From: Actinomadura luteofluorescens
GTDB lineage: Bacteria > Actinomycetota > Actinomycetes > Streptosporangiales > Streptosporangiaceae
Assembly (NCBI RefSeq): GCF_013409365.1
Contig: NZ_JACCBA010000001.1
Coordinates: 3,906,001-3,970,000 of the forward strand
DNA: 64,000 bases
Reading direction: 5' to 3'
Under the pieces are notes generated by a model, which did no database searches, was not told the DNA's origin, and saw only the letters and a program-made list of their open reading frames with translations. Position 1 is the first letter of the stretch; each line of letters begins with the position of its first letter. This document shows positions 15,836 through 24,623 of the stretch, one piece after another. The position numbers were made by a program, and so were the translations under genes.

Positions 15836-17014
15836 ATGGCACGACCCACCGTCCGCCGCAGGCGGCGCGCAGCGCTCGCCGTCGCCACGGCCGCCTCCCT
15901 CCTGCTGGCCGCGGCGTGCGACAGCGGAACGCAGAGCGGCGAGATCAAGATCGGTTTCATCACCGCGACCACCGGGCCCGTCGCCTTCGCCGGGCAGACC
16001 TTCGGCAACGGCACCCAGCTGGCCATCGACCAGCTCAACCAGGAGGACTACCTGGGCGGCGGACGCAAGATCAAGCTGGTGAGGAAGGAGGGCGCCGAGA
16101 ACCCGGCGCGCGCCGTCGAGCAGGCCAAGCAGCTCGCCGGGGACCAGGGCGTCGTGGGCGCGATCTGCTGCATCCTGTCGCCGGTGGCCGGGGCGGTGAA
16201 GCCCATCACGTCGGCCGCCAAGCTGCCGCTGGACATCTACGGCGCCACCGACCTCGGCCTGGAGGACCCGCCGTACGTGGTGCGCACCACGACCCTGCCC
16301 CAGGACGCGAACCGGAGCCTGGCGCGGAAGGTGGTCGCGCAGGCCAAGCCCGCCTCGGTCGCCTACGCGGTCACCCAGGACAACTCCGGCTGGGTCTCCC
16401 AGCTCAAGAGCTTCCAGGAGGGCTTCGCCGGAACCGGGGTCCGGGACCTCGGAACGGTCAACACCCTCGCCGCGCAGACCGACTTCAGCGGCGCGGCGGG
16501 CCAGCTCATGGCCAAGAACCCGGAGGCCGTCGTCATCGCCGCGCTCCAGCAGTCGTCCATCTCGCTGATCAAGGCACTGCGCAGCCGCGGCTACCGGGGG
16601 CTGATCGTGACGGCCGAGACGATCGGGAGCCCCGGGGCGTTCAAGGCCGCCGGGCAGACGCTCGCGGACGTCCCCTTCCCCGTCTACTTCTTCGCCGGCA
16701 AGGCCAGCGCCCAGGGCCAGAAGTTCGCCCAGAGCTACAAGGCCAAGTACGGGACGGACCCCGACGACTACGCGGCCCAGGGCTACATGGCCGCGTACAT
16801 GATGGCCACGGCCGCGAAGAACGCGGGCAAGGACGTCACGCGCGAAAGCGTCACCAAGGCGCTGTCGAACATCAAGAGCCTCGACGGCACCATCTACGGG
16901 TCGGTGCGGTTCGAGAACGGCCAGCTCCACGCCCCCGACAGCATCGTGCACATCACCTGGACCAAGGACGGACGCCAGACCGAATGGACGCCGTCCGGCC
17001 GGAGTGCTTCCTGA
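15836..17014 (+). CDS. ABC importer substrate-binding lipoprotein (LivK type)
   Basis: A 392-residue lipoprotein. A twin-basic-rich leader (RRRRR) leads to the lipobox LLAAAC with Cys28 as lipid anchor. The mature protein is a type I periplasmic-binding-protein fold: IKIGFITATTGPVAFAGQTFGNGTQLAIDQ is the classic LivK opening, followed by VGAICCILSPVAGAVKPIT and the second lobe YAVTQDNSGWVSQLKSF. It presents the substrate to the LivHMGF complex encoded next. ATG follows GAGGAG. Members of this family bind amino acids, urea, amides or aromatic and other carboxylates, so the ligand is probably the pathway's substrate. Confidence 0.92.
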   Translation: MARPTVRRRRRAALAVATAASLLLAAACDSGTQSGEIKIGFITATTGPVAFAGQTFGNGTQLAIDQLNQEDYLGGGRKIKLVRKEGAENPARAVEQAKQLAGDQGVVGAICCILSPVAGAVKPITSAAKLPLDIYGATDLGLEDPPYVVRTTTLPQDANRSLARKVVAQAKPASVAYAVTQDNSGWVSQLKSFQEGFAGTGVRDLGTVNTLAAQTDFSGAAGQLMAKNPEAVVIAALQQSSISLIKALRSRGYRGLIVTAETIGSPGAFKAAGQTLADVPFPVYFFAGKASAQGQKFAQSYKAKYGTDPDDYAAQGYMAAYMMATAAKNAGKDVTRESVTKALSNIKSLDGTIYGSVRFENGQLHAPDSIVHITWTKDGRQTEWTPSGRSAS

Positions 17015-17033
17015 AAGGCCCGGTGAACTGAGC

Positions 17034-17918
17034 ATGCTGTTCGTCCAGCAACTCATCAACGGCATCGCGCTCGGCGCCGTCTACGCGTTGTTCGCGGTCG
17101 GCTTCGGCGTGGTGTTCTCGACAATGCGGATCCTGAACCTCGCGCAGGGCGTCTACGCGACCTGGGGCGCGCTCGTCGCCTACTGGGCGGTCGCGGAGCT
17201 CGGGCTGCCGTTCGCCGTCGCCTGCGTGGCCGGCATGGCGGGGGGAGCGCTGACGGCGGTCATGGTGGACCAGGTCGCCTTCCAGCCGCTGCGCTCGCGC
17301 GGCGGCGAGCAGCTGCTCGGCACGATCATCACCAGCGTGGCGCTGTGGATCGCCCTGCGGGAGGTGGCCAGCCTGGCCACCGGCGCCGCCCCCCTCGGCT
17401 TCCCGCCCGGCACGGTGCCGGGCGGCCTCCTGCACATCGGCGGGGTCCGGGTGCTGACCACCCAGATCATCGCCGTGGTCTGCGCGGTGGCGGTGACCAC
17501 GCTGATCCACCTGCTGTTCCGGCACACCAGGCTGGGCGCGGCCATCCGCGCCGTCGGACACGACCGCGGCGCAGCGATGCTCGGCGGCGTCAACCCGCGC
17601 ACGGCCATCCTCACCGCGGCGGCGCTGGCCGGGGCCGCGACCGGGCTCGCCGGGGTGCTCTACGCCGACAACCAGACCTTCACCTTCGCCCTGGGGGACG
17701 GGCTGCTGCTCCAGGGCTTCGCCGCGGTCGTCATCGGAGGCATGGGGGACGCGCGAGGCGCCGCGTTCGGCGGGTTCATGATCGGCATCGTCCAGGTGCT
17801 GTCGGCCCAGTACATCTCCAACTCCTTCCAGGACGCGATCACGTTCGGGCTGCTGCTCGTCGTCCTGGTCGCCCGGCCGCGCGGCCTGTTCCGGACCGTC
17901 GAACTGGGGAGGGCCTAG
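17034..17918 (+). CDS. Branched-chain-type ABC transporter permease (LivH)
   Basis: A 294-residue integral membrane protein with about eight segments. It opens MLFVQQLINGIALGAVYALFAVGFG, the hallmark of LivH permeases, and has RAVGHDRGAAMLGGVNPR, the cytoplasmic loop that couples to the ATPase, then VVIGGMGDARGAAFGGFMIGI. It pairs with the next gene to form the membrane channel. ATG at 17034 is preferred over GTG at 17004. Confidence 0.92.
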   Translation: MLFVQQLINGIALGAVYALFAVGFGVVFSTMRILNLAQGVYATWGALVAYWAVAELGLPFAVACVAGMAGGALTAVMVDQVAFQPLRSRGGEQLLGTIITSVALWIALREVASLATGAAPLGFPPGTVPGGLLHIGGVRVLTTQIIAVVCAVAVTTLIHLLFRHTRLGAAIRAVGHDRGAAMLGGVNPRTAILTAAALAGAATGLAGVLYADNQTFTFALGDGLLLQGFAAVVIGGMGDARGAAFGGFMIGIVQVLSAQYISNSFQDAITFGLLLVVLVARPRGLFRTVELGRA

Positions 17919-17920
17919 CG

Positions 17921-18817
17921 ATGGGAACCCAACTCACGCTGCTGACCAGCGCCGTCGAGTTCGCGCTCGCCGGTGCGCTGCTCGCGCTCAGCACGTACGT
18001 GACGCTGTGGGCGGGGCTGCTCAGCTTCGCCACCGTGAGCTTCGCCGCCGTCGGGGCGTTCACCGCGACGCACCTGATGTCGTCGGCGGGGCTCGGGCTG
18101 TGGCCCTCGCTGGCCGCCGGCGGAATCGGCGGCGGCGTGCTGGCCGGCGCGGCCGGCGTGCTGCTCATCCGGCTGGCGGACCACTGGATGGCGCTCGCCA
18201 CGGTCGCCCTGATCCTCGTGACCCGGGTGATCGTGGTCAACCTCGGCGACCTCACCGGCGGCTCCGCGGGCGAGGTCGTACCGGCGGAGGTCCACCTGTG
18301 GGAGCTCGTGCTGGTCGTGGCGGTGGCGTGCCTGCTGCTGGCCCGCCTCGCCCGGTCCCGGTTCGGGACCGCGGCGGTCGCGACGCGCGAGGACCCGACG
18401 GCCGCCGCCACCATGGGCGTGCGGGTGCGCCGCGTCCAGGTGGCCGCGTTCGTCATCAGCGGCGTCCTCGGCGGCGTCGCCGGCGTCCTTCAGGCCGGGC
18501 TGCTGCGCTACATCGACCCGGACACCTTCTACATCGACCTGGCCGTCACGGTCATCGCCTGCGTCGTCCTCGGCGGCGCGTACCACTGGTTCGGGTCGGT
18601 CATCGGCGCGGTCGTCTTCACCGGGCTGCCGGTGTACGTCAACCAGTTCGTCGGCCAGGGCCAGTCCATCATCAACGGCGCCCTGCTGCTGGTCATCATG
18701 ATCTGGGTGCCGGGCGGGCTGGTGGACCCGCTGCGCTGGCGCAGGCTGCGGGAGCGGCGGGCCCCCGCCGCCCCGGCGGCCGGCGCCGCGGCCGGACCCG
18801 TGGAGGTGCGGTCATGA
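17921..18817 (+). CDS. Branched-chain-type ABC transporter permease (LivM)
   Basis: A 298-residue permease with about eight to nine hydrophobic segments. YVTLWAGLLSFATVSFAAVGAFTA at the start and ATREDPTAAATMGVRVRRVQVAAFVISGVLGGVAGVL (coupling loop) identify it as LivM. It starts two bases after the LivH stop and its own stop overlaps the ATPase start (ATGA). The C-terminus is Ala/Pro-rich and cytoplasmic. Confidence 0.92.
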   Translation: MGTQLTLLTSAVEFALAGALLALSTYVTLWAGLLSFATVSFAAVGAFTATHLMSSAGLGLWPSLAAGGIGGGVLAGAAGVLLIRLADHWMALATVALILVTRVIVVNLGDLTGGSAGEVVPAEVHLWELVLVVAVACLLLARLARSRFGTAAVATREDPTAAATMGVRVRRVQVAAFVISGVLGGVAGVLQAGLLRYIDPDTFYIDLAVTVIACVVLGGAYHWFGSVIGAVVFTGLPVYVNQFVGQGQSIINGALLLVIMIWVPGGLVDPLRWRRLRERRAPAAPAAGAAAGPVEVRS

Positions 18818-19575
18818 CCGGGGACGCCCTCGTCATCGACGGGCTGGCCAAGCGGTTCGGCGGGCTGAACGTGCTGACGTCCGTCGGCATCACCGTCCCG
18901 CGCGACACCGTCTTCGGCATCGCCGGCCCGAACGGGGCGGGCAAGACGACGCTGCTGAACATCGTCAGCGGCCTGATGCCCGCCGACGCCGGTTCCATCG
19001 CCCTGTTCGGCGACGCCTGCCACGACCTGCGGGCGGCCGCCCTCGCCAGGAAGGGCGTGGCCCGGACGTTCCAGAACATCCGGCTCCTGCGCGGCCTCAC
19101 CGTCCTGGAACAGGTGCTGGCCGGCGCGTACCGGCACCGGCGCGTCGGCAGCGTGCGCGGGCTCGCCGGGACGCCGCGCGCCCGCGCCGAACTCCGCGAA
19201 CTGCGGGAGCGGGCGCTCGAAGCCCTCGACGCCGTCGGCCTGCGCGACGCCGCCGGCCGGCTCGCCGAGACCCTCCCCTACGGCGACCAGCGGCGGCTGG
19301 AGATCGCGCGGGCGCTGGCGTCGCGCCCCCGGCTGCTCCTGCTGGACGAGCCCACGGCCGGCATGAACGCCGCCGACTGGGGCGGGATCGGGGACCTGAT
19401 CACGAGACTGCGCGACGACGGCACCACCATCGTCGTGGTGGAGCACAACATGCGGCTGATCCAGACCATCTGCGACCAGGTCGCCGTCCTGGCGTCGGGC
19501 GAGGTCATCGCCTGCGACGACCCCGACGTCTGCCTGCGCCGGCCCGAGGTGCGCAAGGCGTACTTCGGCAAATGA
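18814..19575 (+). CDS. ABC transporter ATP-binding protein (LivG)
   Basis: A 253-residue ATPase. Walker A GPNGAGKTT at about 43-51, Q-loop FQNIRLLRGLTVLEQVL, a signature region YGDQRRLEIARALASRP (the degenerate LSYGxQRxLE signature typical of LivG), Walker B LLLLDEPTAG and H-loop VVEHNM. It energises the LivHM channel with LivF. Coupled to LivM by an ATGA overlap. Confidence 0.93.
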   Translation: MTGDALVIDGLAKRFGGLNVLTSVGITVPRDTVFGIAGPNGAGKTTLLNIVSGLMPADAGSIALFGDACHDLRAAALARKGVARTFQNIRLLRGLTVLEQVLAGAYRHRRVGSVRGLAGTPRARAELRELRERALEALDAVGLRDAAGRLAETLPYGDQRRLEIARALASRPRLLLLDEPTAGMNAADWGGIGDLITRLRDDGTTIVVVEHNMRLIQTICDQVAVLASGEVIACDDPDVCLRRPEVRKAYFGK

Positions 19576-19592
19576 GAGGAAGGGGCCACACC

Positions 19593-20336
19593 ATGCTGAC
19601 CGTCGAGTCGCTCGAGGTGACCTACGGTTCCATCCGCGCCGTCGCGGGCCTCGACATCGCCATCGGCAAGGGCGGTGTCACCGCCCTGCTCGGCGCCAAC
19701 GGCGCGGGGAAGTCGAGCACGATGAGCGCGATCGGCGGACTGCTCCGGCCGTCCGGCGGACGCGTCCTGTTCGACGGGGCGGACATCACCGGCATGCCCG
19801 CCCACCGGGTGGCCCGCCGGGGGCTGGCGCTCGTCCCCGAGGGCCGGATGGTCGTCGGGTGCCTCACCGTCCAGGAGAACCTGGACCTGTCCGCCTACGC
19901 CCGCGGCCGGCGCCGCACCGCCCTGGTCGACGAGGTGTACGACCTGTTCCCCCGGCTGGCCGAGCGCCGCGCGCAGACCGCCGCGCTCATGTCCGGCGGC
20001 GAACAGCAGATGCTGGCGATCGGCCGCGCGCTGATGACCGCCCCGTCCGTCCTGCTGCTGGACGAGCCCTCGATGGGCCTGTCCCCCGCCATGGTGGACA
20101 CCGTCTTCTCCGCGATCACCGCGATCCGGGCCTCGGGCATGACGATGCTCCTGGTCGAGCAGAACGCCGCGCTCGCCTTCCCGCTGGCCGACCACGCCTG
20201 CCTCGTCCAGCGGGGGGCGATCGTCGCCGAGGGCACCCCGGAGGAGCTGGAGCGGGACCCGGCGACCATCGCACGGCACCTGGGCATCGACGAGGAGCCG
20301 CGCCCGGACCGGACGTCGAAGGGAGTCACCGCGTGA
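19593..20336 (+). CDS. ABC transporter ATP-binding protein (LivF)
   Basis: A 247-residue ATPase. Walker A GANGAGKSS, GLALVPEGRMVVGCLTVQENL (the LivF PEGR motif after the Q-loop), signature MSGGEQQMLAIGRALM, Walker B VLLLDEPSMGLSP, H-loop LLVEQN. ATG at 19593 lies behind GAGGAAGGGG; the upstream ATG at 19572 would overlap LivG. Its stop overlaps the ligase GTG start (GTGA). Confidence 0.93.
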   Translation: MLTVESLEVTYGSIRAVAGLDIAIGKGGVTALLGANGAGKSSTMSAIGGLLRPSGGRVLFDGADITGMPAHRVARRGLALVPEGRMVVGCLTVQENLDLSAYARGRRRTALVDEVYDLFPRLAERRAQTAALMSGGEQQMLAIGRALMTAPSVLLLDEPSMGLSPAMVDTVFSAITAIRASGMTMLLVEQNAALAFPLADHACLVQRGAIVAEGTPEELERDPATIARHLGIDEEPRPDRTSKGVTA

Positions 20337-21952
20337 GCCCCCACTGGCACTCCCTGTACGGCGAGGGCGTCCCCGGGGAGATCGACCCCGGGCCGGAGAA
20401 CGTCGTGGAGATGTTCCGCCGCCACGCCGCCGCCCGCCCGGACGCACCGCAAATCCGCTACTTCGGTGCGACCCTCGACCGCGCCGGGACCGACAGGCTG
20501 AGCGACGCGTTCGCGGCGGGACTCGAACGGCGCGGCGTCGGCGCCGGGGACCGGGTCGCGGTGGCGTTGCAGAACACCCCCGCCTGCGTGCTGGCCGTGC
20601 TCGCCGTGTGGAAACTCGGCGGCACGGTCGTGCCGGTCAACCCGATGTACAAGGCGCGGGAACTGGCCCACCTGCTCGCCGACTCGGGCGCCCGGGTCCT
20701 GGTGGCCCACCCCTCCGCGCGCGCGGAGGTCGCGGCCCTTCCCGCGGGCGGCGCCCCAGAGCACGTCCTGTACTCCCGCGGCGGCGCGTTCGCCGGCGAC
20801 CTGGGCGGCCCGTGGCCGCAGGAGCCGGACGACGTCCTCGCGATCCTCGATGAGGGCGGCGTCCCCCGGGCCCCGGTCTCCCCCCGTCCCGGCGACGCCG
20901 CGCTGCTCAGCTACACGTCCGGGACGACCGGCCCCGCCAAGGGCGCGATCAACACCCACCGCAACCTCGCGTACCAGGTCGCGGCCTGCCGCGCCTGGAT
21001 CGGCCTGGACGAGCGCGACTCCGTCCTCACCATCGCCCCGCTGTTCCACATCACCGGCCTCGCGATGCACCTGGCCCTCGGCCTCGGCGCGGGGCTGCCG
21101 CTCGTCCTCACCCACCGCTTCGACGCCGCCACGACCGCCGCCCTCGTCGAGCACCACCGGCCGACCTTCACCATCGGGTCGATCACCGCGTTCATCGCGC
21201 TGCTCAACGAGCCCGCCGCCCGCGACCGCGACCTGAGCTCGCTGACGAAGGTCCTCAGCGGCGGAGCCCCCGTCCCCGCGGCCACGGTGCGCGCGTTCGC
21301 CGACGCGTTCGGCACCTACGTCCACAACGCCTACGGGCTGACGGAGACGACATCGGCCGCCGTGGCCGTCCCGCTCGGCAGGACGGCGCCGGTCGACGAG
21401 GCGTCCGGCGCCCTCGCGATCGGCGTCCCCCTGCCGAGCGTCCACGTGGAGATCCGCGACGAGCGGGGAGAGCCCCTCCCGCCGGGCGAGATCGGCGAGC
21501 TGGCGATCACCGGCCCGCAGGTCGCCGCCGGGTACTGGCGCAACCCCGGGCAGACCCGCGCCTCCTTCCCGGACGGGGTGCTGCTCACCGGCGACGTCGG
21601 CTTCATGGACACCGCGGGCTGGGTCTACCTGGTCGACCGCAAGAAGGACATGATCGTGGCCGCCGGCTACAAGATCTGGCCGCGCGAGGTGGAGGACGTC
21701 CTGTACGAGCACCCCGACGTGCGGGAGGCTGCCGTCATCGGCGTCCCCGACCCCTACCGCGGTGAGACCGTCCACGCCCATGTCAGCCTGCGGCCCGGCG
21801 CCACCGTCACCGCCGAGGAACTGCGCGCCTTCTGCCGCGAGCGGCTGGCCGTCTACAAGGCGCCGGCACGAGTACGGATCGAGGAAGAACTGCCCAAGAG
21901 CGTCTCCGGCAAGATCCTCCGCAGAGCCCTGCGCGAAGAACCACCCACCTGA
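20333..21952 (+). CDS. Class I acyl-CoA ligase (AMP-binding enzyme)
   Basis: A 539-residue adenylate-forming enzyme that activates a carboxylic acid with ATP and CoA. P-loop-like SYTSGTTGPAKG at 193-204, YGLTET, TGDVGFMDTAGWVYLVDRKKDMIVAAGYKIWPREVEDVL and the catalytic Lys in PKSVSGKILRR near the end, all intact. GTG start is coupled to LivF. As last gene of the operon it would activate either the imported acid or a short acid released by the lyase (propionate, acetate). Sequence alone does not fix the acyl chain. Confidence 0.9.
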   Translation: MSPHWHSLYGEGVPGEIDPGPENVVEMFRRHAAARPDAPQIRYFGATLDRAGTDRLSDAFAAGLERRGVGAGDRVAVALQNTPACVLAVLAVWKLGGTVVPVNPMYKARELAHLLADSGARVLVAHPSARAEVAALPAGGAPEHVLYSRGGAFAGDLGGPWPQEPDDVLAILDEGGVPRAPVSPRPGDAALLSYTSGTTGPAKGAINTHRNLAYQVAACRAWIGLDERDSVLTIAPLFHITGLAMHLALGLGAGLPLVLTHRFDAATTAALVEHHRPTFTIGSITAFIALLNEPAARDRDLSSLTKVLSGGAPVPAATVRAFADAFGTYVHNAYGLTETTSAAVAVPLGRTAPVDEASGALAIGVPLPSVHVEIRDERGEPLPPGEIGELAITGPQVAAGYWRNPGQTRASFPDGVLLTGDVGFMDTAGWVYLVDRKKDMIVAAGYKIWPREVEDVLYEHPDVREAAVIGVPDPYRGETVHAHVSLRPGATVTAEELRAFCRERLAVYKAPARVRIEEELPKSVSGKILRRALREEPPT

Positions 21953-21965
21953 CGCGCGGGAAGCG

Positions 21966-22004
21966 GCGTCCCGGACCGACCAGCAGCGTCCCGGACCGAC
22001 CAGC
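21966..22004. repeat. 20-base tandem duplication after the ligase gene
   Basis: GCGTCCCGGACCGACCAGCA occurs at 21966-21985 and again, minus the last base, at 21986-22004. It lies just after the operon end; no hairpin potential is evident and function is unknown. Confidence 0.8.
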
Positions 22005-22132
22005 CCGGTGACGTGTCGCCCACGACCGCCGCGCGGCGCGCCATGGCCCGGTTCGATCACTCTCGGGTAGGGGTGGGGGGTTCCCCTTGCGGGGCGATGC
22101 GCGGTCGGCGGGCCGGCGTTCATTCTCCGTGC

Positions 22133-23638
22133 ATGCAACTGATCTCCAGAGTGGTGGGACTGCCGGCGGCCGCGCTCGCCGTGGTCGCGGCCGGCGGCAT
22201 GGCCGCCGCGCCGGCGGGAGCCGGGACGCCTCAGCAGGCGCCGCGGAGCGAGTCGGTCAACTGCGTGCCGGTGGCCCGTGCGGTGTGCGGGACGGTGCGG
22301 GTGCCGCTGGTACGGGCGCGTCCCGACCTCGGCAGCACCACCGTCGCCTACACGTTGATCGGACACCGCGACACGTCCCGTCCCGCCGGGGGAACGGTGA
22401 CGATCAACCCGGGAGGCCCCGGCGACTCGGCGATCGCGTCCGCCTCCAGGTACGCGCGGATGTTCCGCGGCCTGCTGGAGGACCACGACCTGCTGCTGGT
22501 CGATCCGCGCGGGGTGAACCGCTCCGATCCGGTCACCTGCGGGGCCCTCGGCTCGCTGCCCGCGACCCGTGACGGGTTCGTCCGGGCGGTCGGCGAGTGC
22601 GGCCGGACGCTGGGGGTCCGCGCGCGCGGCTACAGCTCGGCCGAGACCGCCGACGACATCGACGCCGTCCGCGCCAGGCTGCGGATCAGGCGGCTGGACC
22701 TGTTCGGGGAGTCCTACGGCACCTACCTCATGACCGTCTACGCCCAGCGTCATCCCGGCCGGGTGCGCTCGGTGGTGCTCTCCAGCGCCTACCCGCTCGA
22801 CTTCGACATGTGGGCGCGCCCCAACGCGAGCGCCGCCCGCCGAGCGCTGCGGCTGATGTGCCGGCGCAGCGCGGGCGCCTGCGACGGCGACCAGGTCCTG
22901 CGCGACACCGCGCGGCTCTCCCAGCGGCTGCGCGCACGGCCGATCCCCTACACGCTGGACGGTCAGCGGCGGCTGCTGGACGACACCGCACTGGCCGCGA
23001 TCATCTACGACTCGGCCAAGTCGGCCCCCGCCGGGATCGGCGACCTGCCCGCCATGGTCCGCAAGGCCCTGCACGCCGATGACACGGCGCTGGTCGACGC
23101 CGCCCGGCAGACATCCCCGCTGAGCGGTTCGGCGCTCCGCCGCGCCGAGGAGCAACCCTTCAATCCCGAACTGGCCGCGGCCGTGATGTGCAACGACTAC
23201 CCGACCCTGTGGAACCGCCGAGCACCGGTCCCCACCAGGCTCCGGCAGTTCTCGGCCGGACGCGCGGCACTGTCCGAGCGGACCTACTGGCCCTTCGGCA
23301 AGACGGCCTGGACCAGCATGAGCTACGACCAGGGCAACGCCTGCATCCGCTGGCCCGACCGCCACGGCCCAGTGCAGCCGACCGACGGCCCGCTCCCCGA
23401 CGTCCCGGTCCTGGTGGTCTCCGGCGACCTGGACGCCAACACCCCGACCAGCATGGGCCGCCAGGCCGCGCGCCAGTTCCGTCACGCCACGGTCGTCGAG
23501 GTGCCGAACGTCGGTCACGTGGCCGAACAGGAACCCAGCGGCTGCGTGGCCGCGATACAGACCGGCTTCATCCGCGGCCTGAAGATCCGAGGCACCTCCT
23601 GCCTGGCCGACATCCCGCCCGTCCCCGTACGGCCCTGA
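22133..23638 (+). CDS. Secreted TAP-like serine peptidase (S33/alpha-beta hydrolase)
   Basis: A 501-residue exported enzyme of the SlpD/SlpE tripeptidyl-aminopeptidase type. An N-terminal signal peptide (VVGLPAAALAVVAAGGMAAAPAGAG, cleavage near 30) leads into TVTINPGGPGDSAI (oxyanion loop) and LLLVDPRGVNRSDP. Nucleophile Ser194 in LFGESYGTYL; acid in VVSGDLDANTP; His in VPNVGHVAEQ, with the TAP C-terminal domain after it and several cysteines. Function is probably removal of peptides from secreted proteins or extracellular peptide digestion. ATG at 22133 chosen; further upstream starts extend the leader. Confidence 0.88.
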   Translation: MQLISRVVGLPAAALAVVAAGGMAAAPAGAGTPQQAPRSESVNCVPVARAVCGTVRVPLVRARPDLGSTTVAYTLIGHRDTSRPAGGTVTINPGGPGDSAIASASRYARMFRGLLEDHDLLLVDPRGVNRSDPVTCGALGSLPATRDGFVRAVGECGRTLGVRARGYSSAETADDIDAVRARLRIRRLDLFGESYGTYLMTVYAQRHPGRVRSVVLSSAYPLDFDMWARPNASAARRALRLMCRRSAGACDGDQVLRDTARLSQRLRARPIPYTLDGQRRLLDDTALAAIIYDSAKSAPAGIGDLPAMVRKALHADDTALVDAARQTSPLSGSALRRAEEQPFNPELAAAVMCNDYPTLWNRRAPVPTRLRQFSAGRAALSERTYWPFGKTAWTSMSYDQGNACIRWPDRHGPVQPTDGPLPDVPVLVVSGDLDANTPTSMGRQAARQFRHATVVEVPNVGHVAEQEPSGCVAAIQTGFIRGLKIRGTSCLADIPPVPVRP

Positions 23639-23819
23639 CCGATCCGGCTCCCGAACTGGCAGCGCGGCTCCGAAAGCATCCCGGTCCGGGCGGTGGCCCA
23701 ATATTTGGTCGCCCGAAAAATGGATGTATTGAGCGACCGATATAGGTGGCCCCCTATTGGTCCGCCGGGACGGTAGGGGACGAAGGAGGGGCGCCCAAGA
23801 CCTGGCGTCCACAAACGAG

Positions 23820-24527
23820 ATGAAGAAACAAGAGTCGCTGCATGTACTGCAGCAAAGGATCACAGCGATCCGGGAATCGGTCTCGGATCTCCCTGGAGCG
23901 GGGTTGACCGGTCCCGCCTGGACGCTCAGTGCCGAGAAGCGGACGCTGGACCTACTGATCGCCACAGCGCTCTCACCGGTGTACGTGCCCACGGCCGCCG
24001 TCGGAGCAGCGCTGATGTTCCTGGAGGACGGCCGGGCGCCGATCTTCCGGCAGTGGCGGATCGGCAGGGACGGCGTGCCGTTCAAGCTCGTCCATGTCCG
24101 GACGATGCGGGACGGCAAGGGTCTAGACGCGAGCCTCGGCTCCAACGACCCTCGGGCGTCCCGTCGCGGGAGGATCCTGCGCAAGGGAACCTTCGACCAG
24201 TTCCTGGAGGTGCACCACGTGTTCCGCGGCCACATGTCGATGGCCAACCCGCGTCCCCTGCTGGAGTTCGACCGGGAGCTGATGAGAGAAGTCCTGCCCC
24301 GCTCCGTGTACAAGGAGTGGAGCTGGGCGGCGACGATCGGCAGGCCCGGCATGTACAGCACGTTCGGGAACGTGAGCATCGGTCTGGAGCCGCTGAGCGA
24401 GGAGTTCCTGCTCCGGCGGTCCGAGTGCGACATCCAGGACGCGCACTGCGCGAGCCTGGAGCGGGATCTGAAGATCCTGAGTGATACGGCGAAGATCGGC
24501 TGGTCCTTCGTCAGCCGCGCCTCGTAG
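23820..24527 (+). CDS. Lone, degenerate sugar-phosphate transferase-like protein (PF02397 type)
   Basis: A 235-residue protein. Residues about 37-120 resemble the catalytic domain of polyprenyl-phosphate sugar transferases: KRTLDLLIATALSPVYVPTAAVGAALMFLEDG (single hydrophobic anchor), PIFRQWRIGRDGVPFKLVHVRTM (FRQxRxG...FKxxKFRTM), GRILRKGTFDQFLEV, VFRGHMSMANPRPLL. Compared with the intact enzyme at 53352, the key acidic positions differ: DELPQ is FDQFLE, RGDMS is RGHMS and GPRPE is NPRPL. The N-terminal membrane region is absent. It stands alone, behind an AT-rich leader with GGTCGC/GCGACC half-sites. It may be inactive or have a changed role. Confidence 0.65.
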   Translation: MKKQESLHVLQQRITAIRESVSDLPGAGLTGPAWTLSAEKRTLDLLIATALSPVYVPTAAVGAALMFLEDGRAPIFRQWRIGRDGVPFKLVHVRTMRDGKGLDASLGSNDPRASRRGRILRKGTFDQFLEVHHVFRGHMSMANPRPLLEFDRELMREVLPRSVYKEWSWAATIGRPGMYSTFGNVSIGLEPLSEEFLLRRSECDIQDAHCASLERDLKILSDTAKIGWSFVSRAS

Positions 24528-24623
24528 GTCGCCGAGCACCACCGGGGGGAGGGCGCGGCCGGCGGCCGCGCTTTCCCTCCCATCGGTTCGCAGGATGACG
24601 AGCGACGACGGAAGTAGGGTCGA

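Noticed and set aside
22040..22100. TTCGATCACTCTCGGG stretch resembling a tRNA T-arm
   Set aside because: No matching acceptor, D-arm or anticodon arm is found around it; it lies just before a protease gene start.
14048..24583. Very long open frames on the minus strand (1005 residues at 14048-17065; 1562 residues at 19895-24583)
   Set aside because: They are antisense to well-supported genes with conserved motifs, have low-complexity Arg/Gly/Ala composition and match no family; at this GC content long antisense frames are expected.
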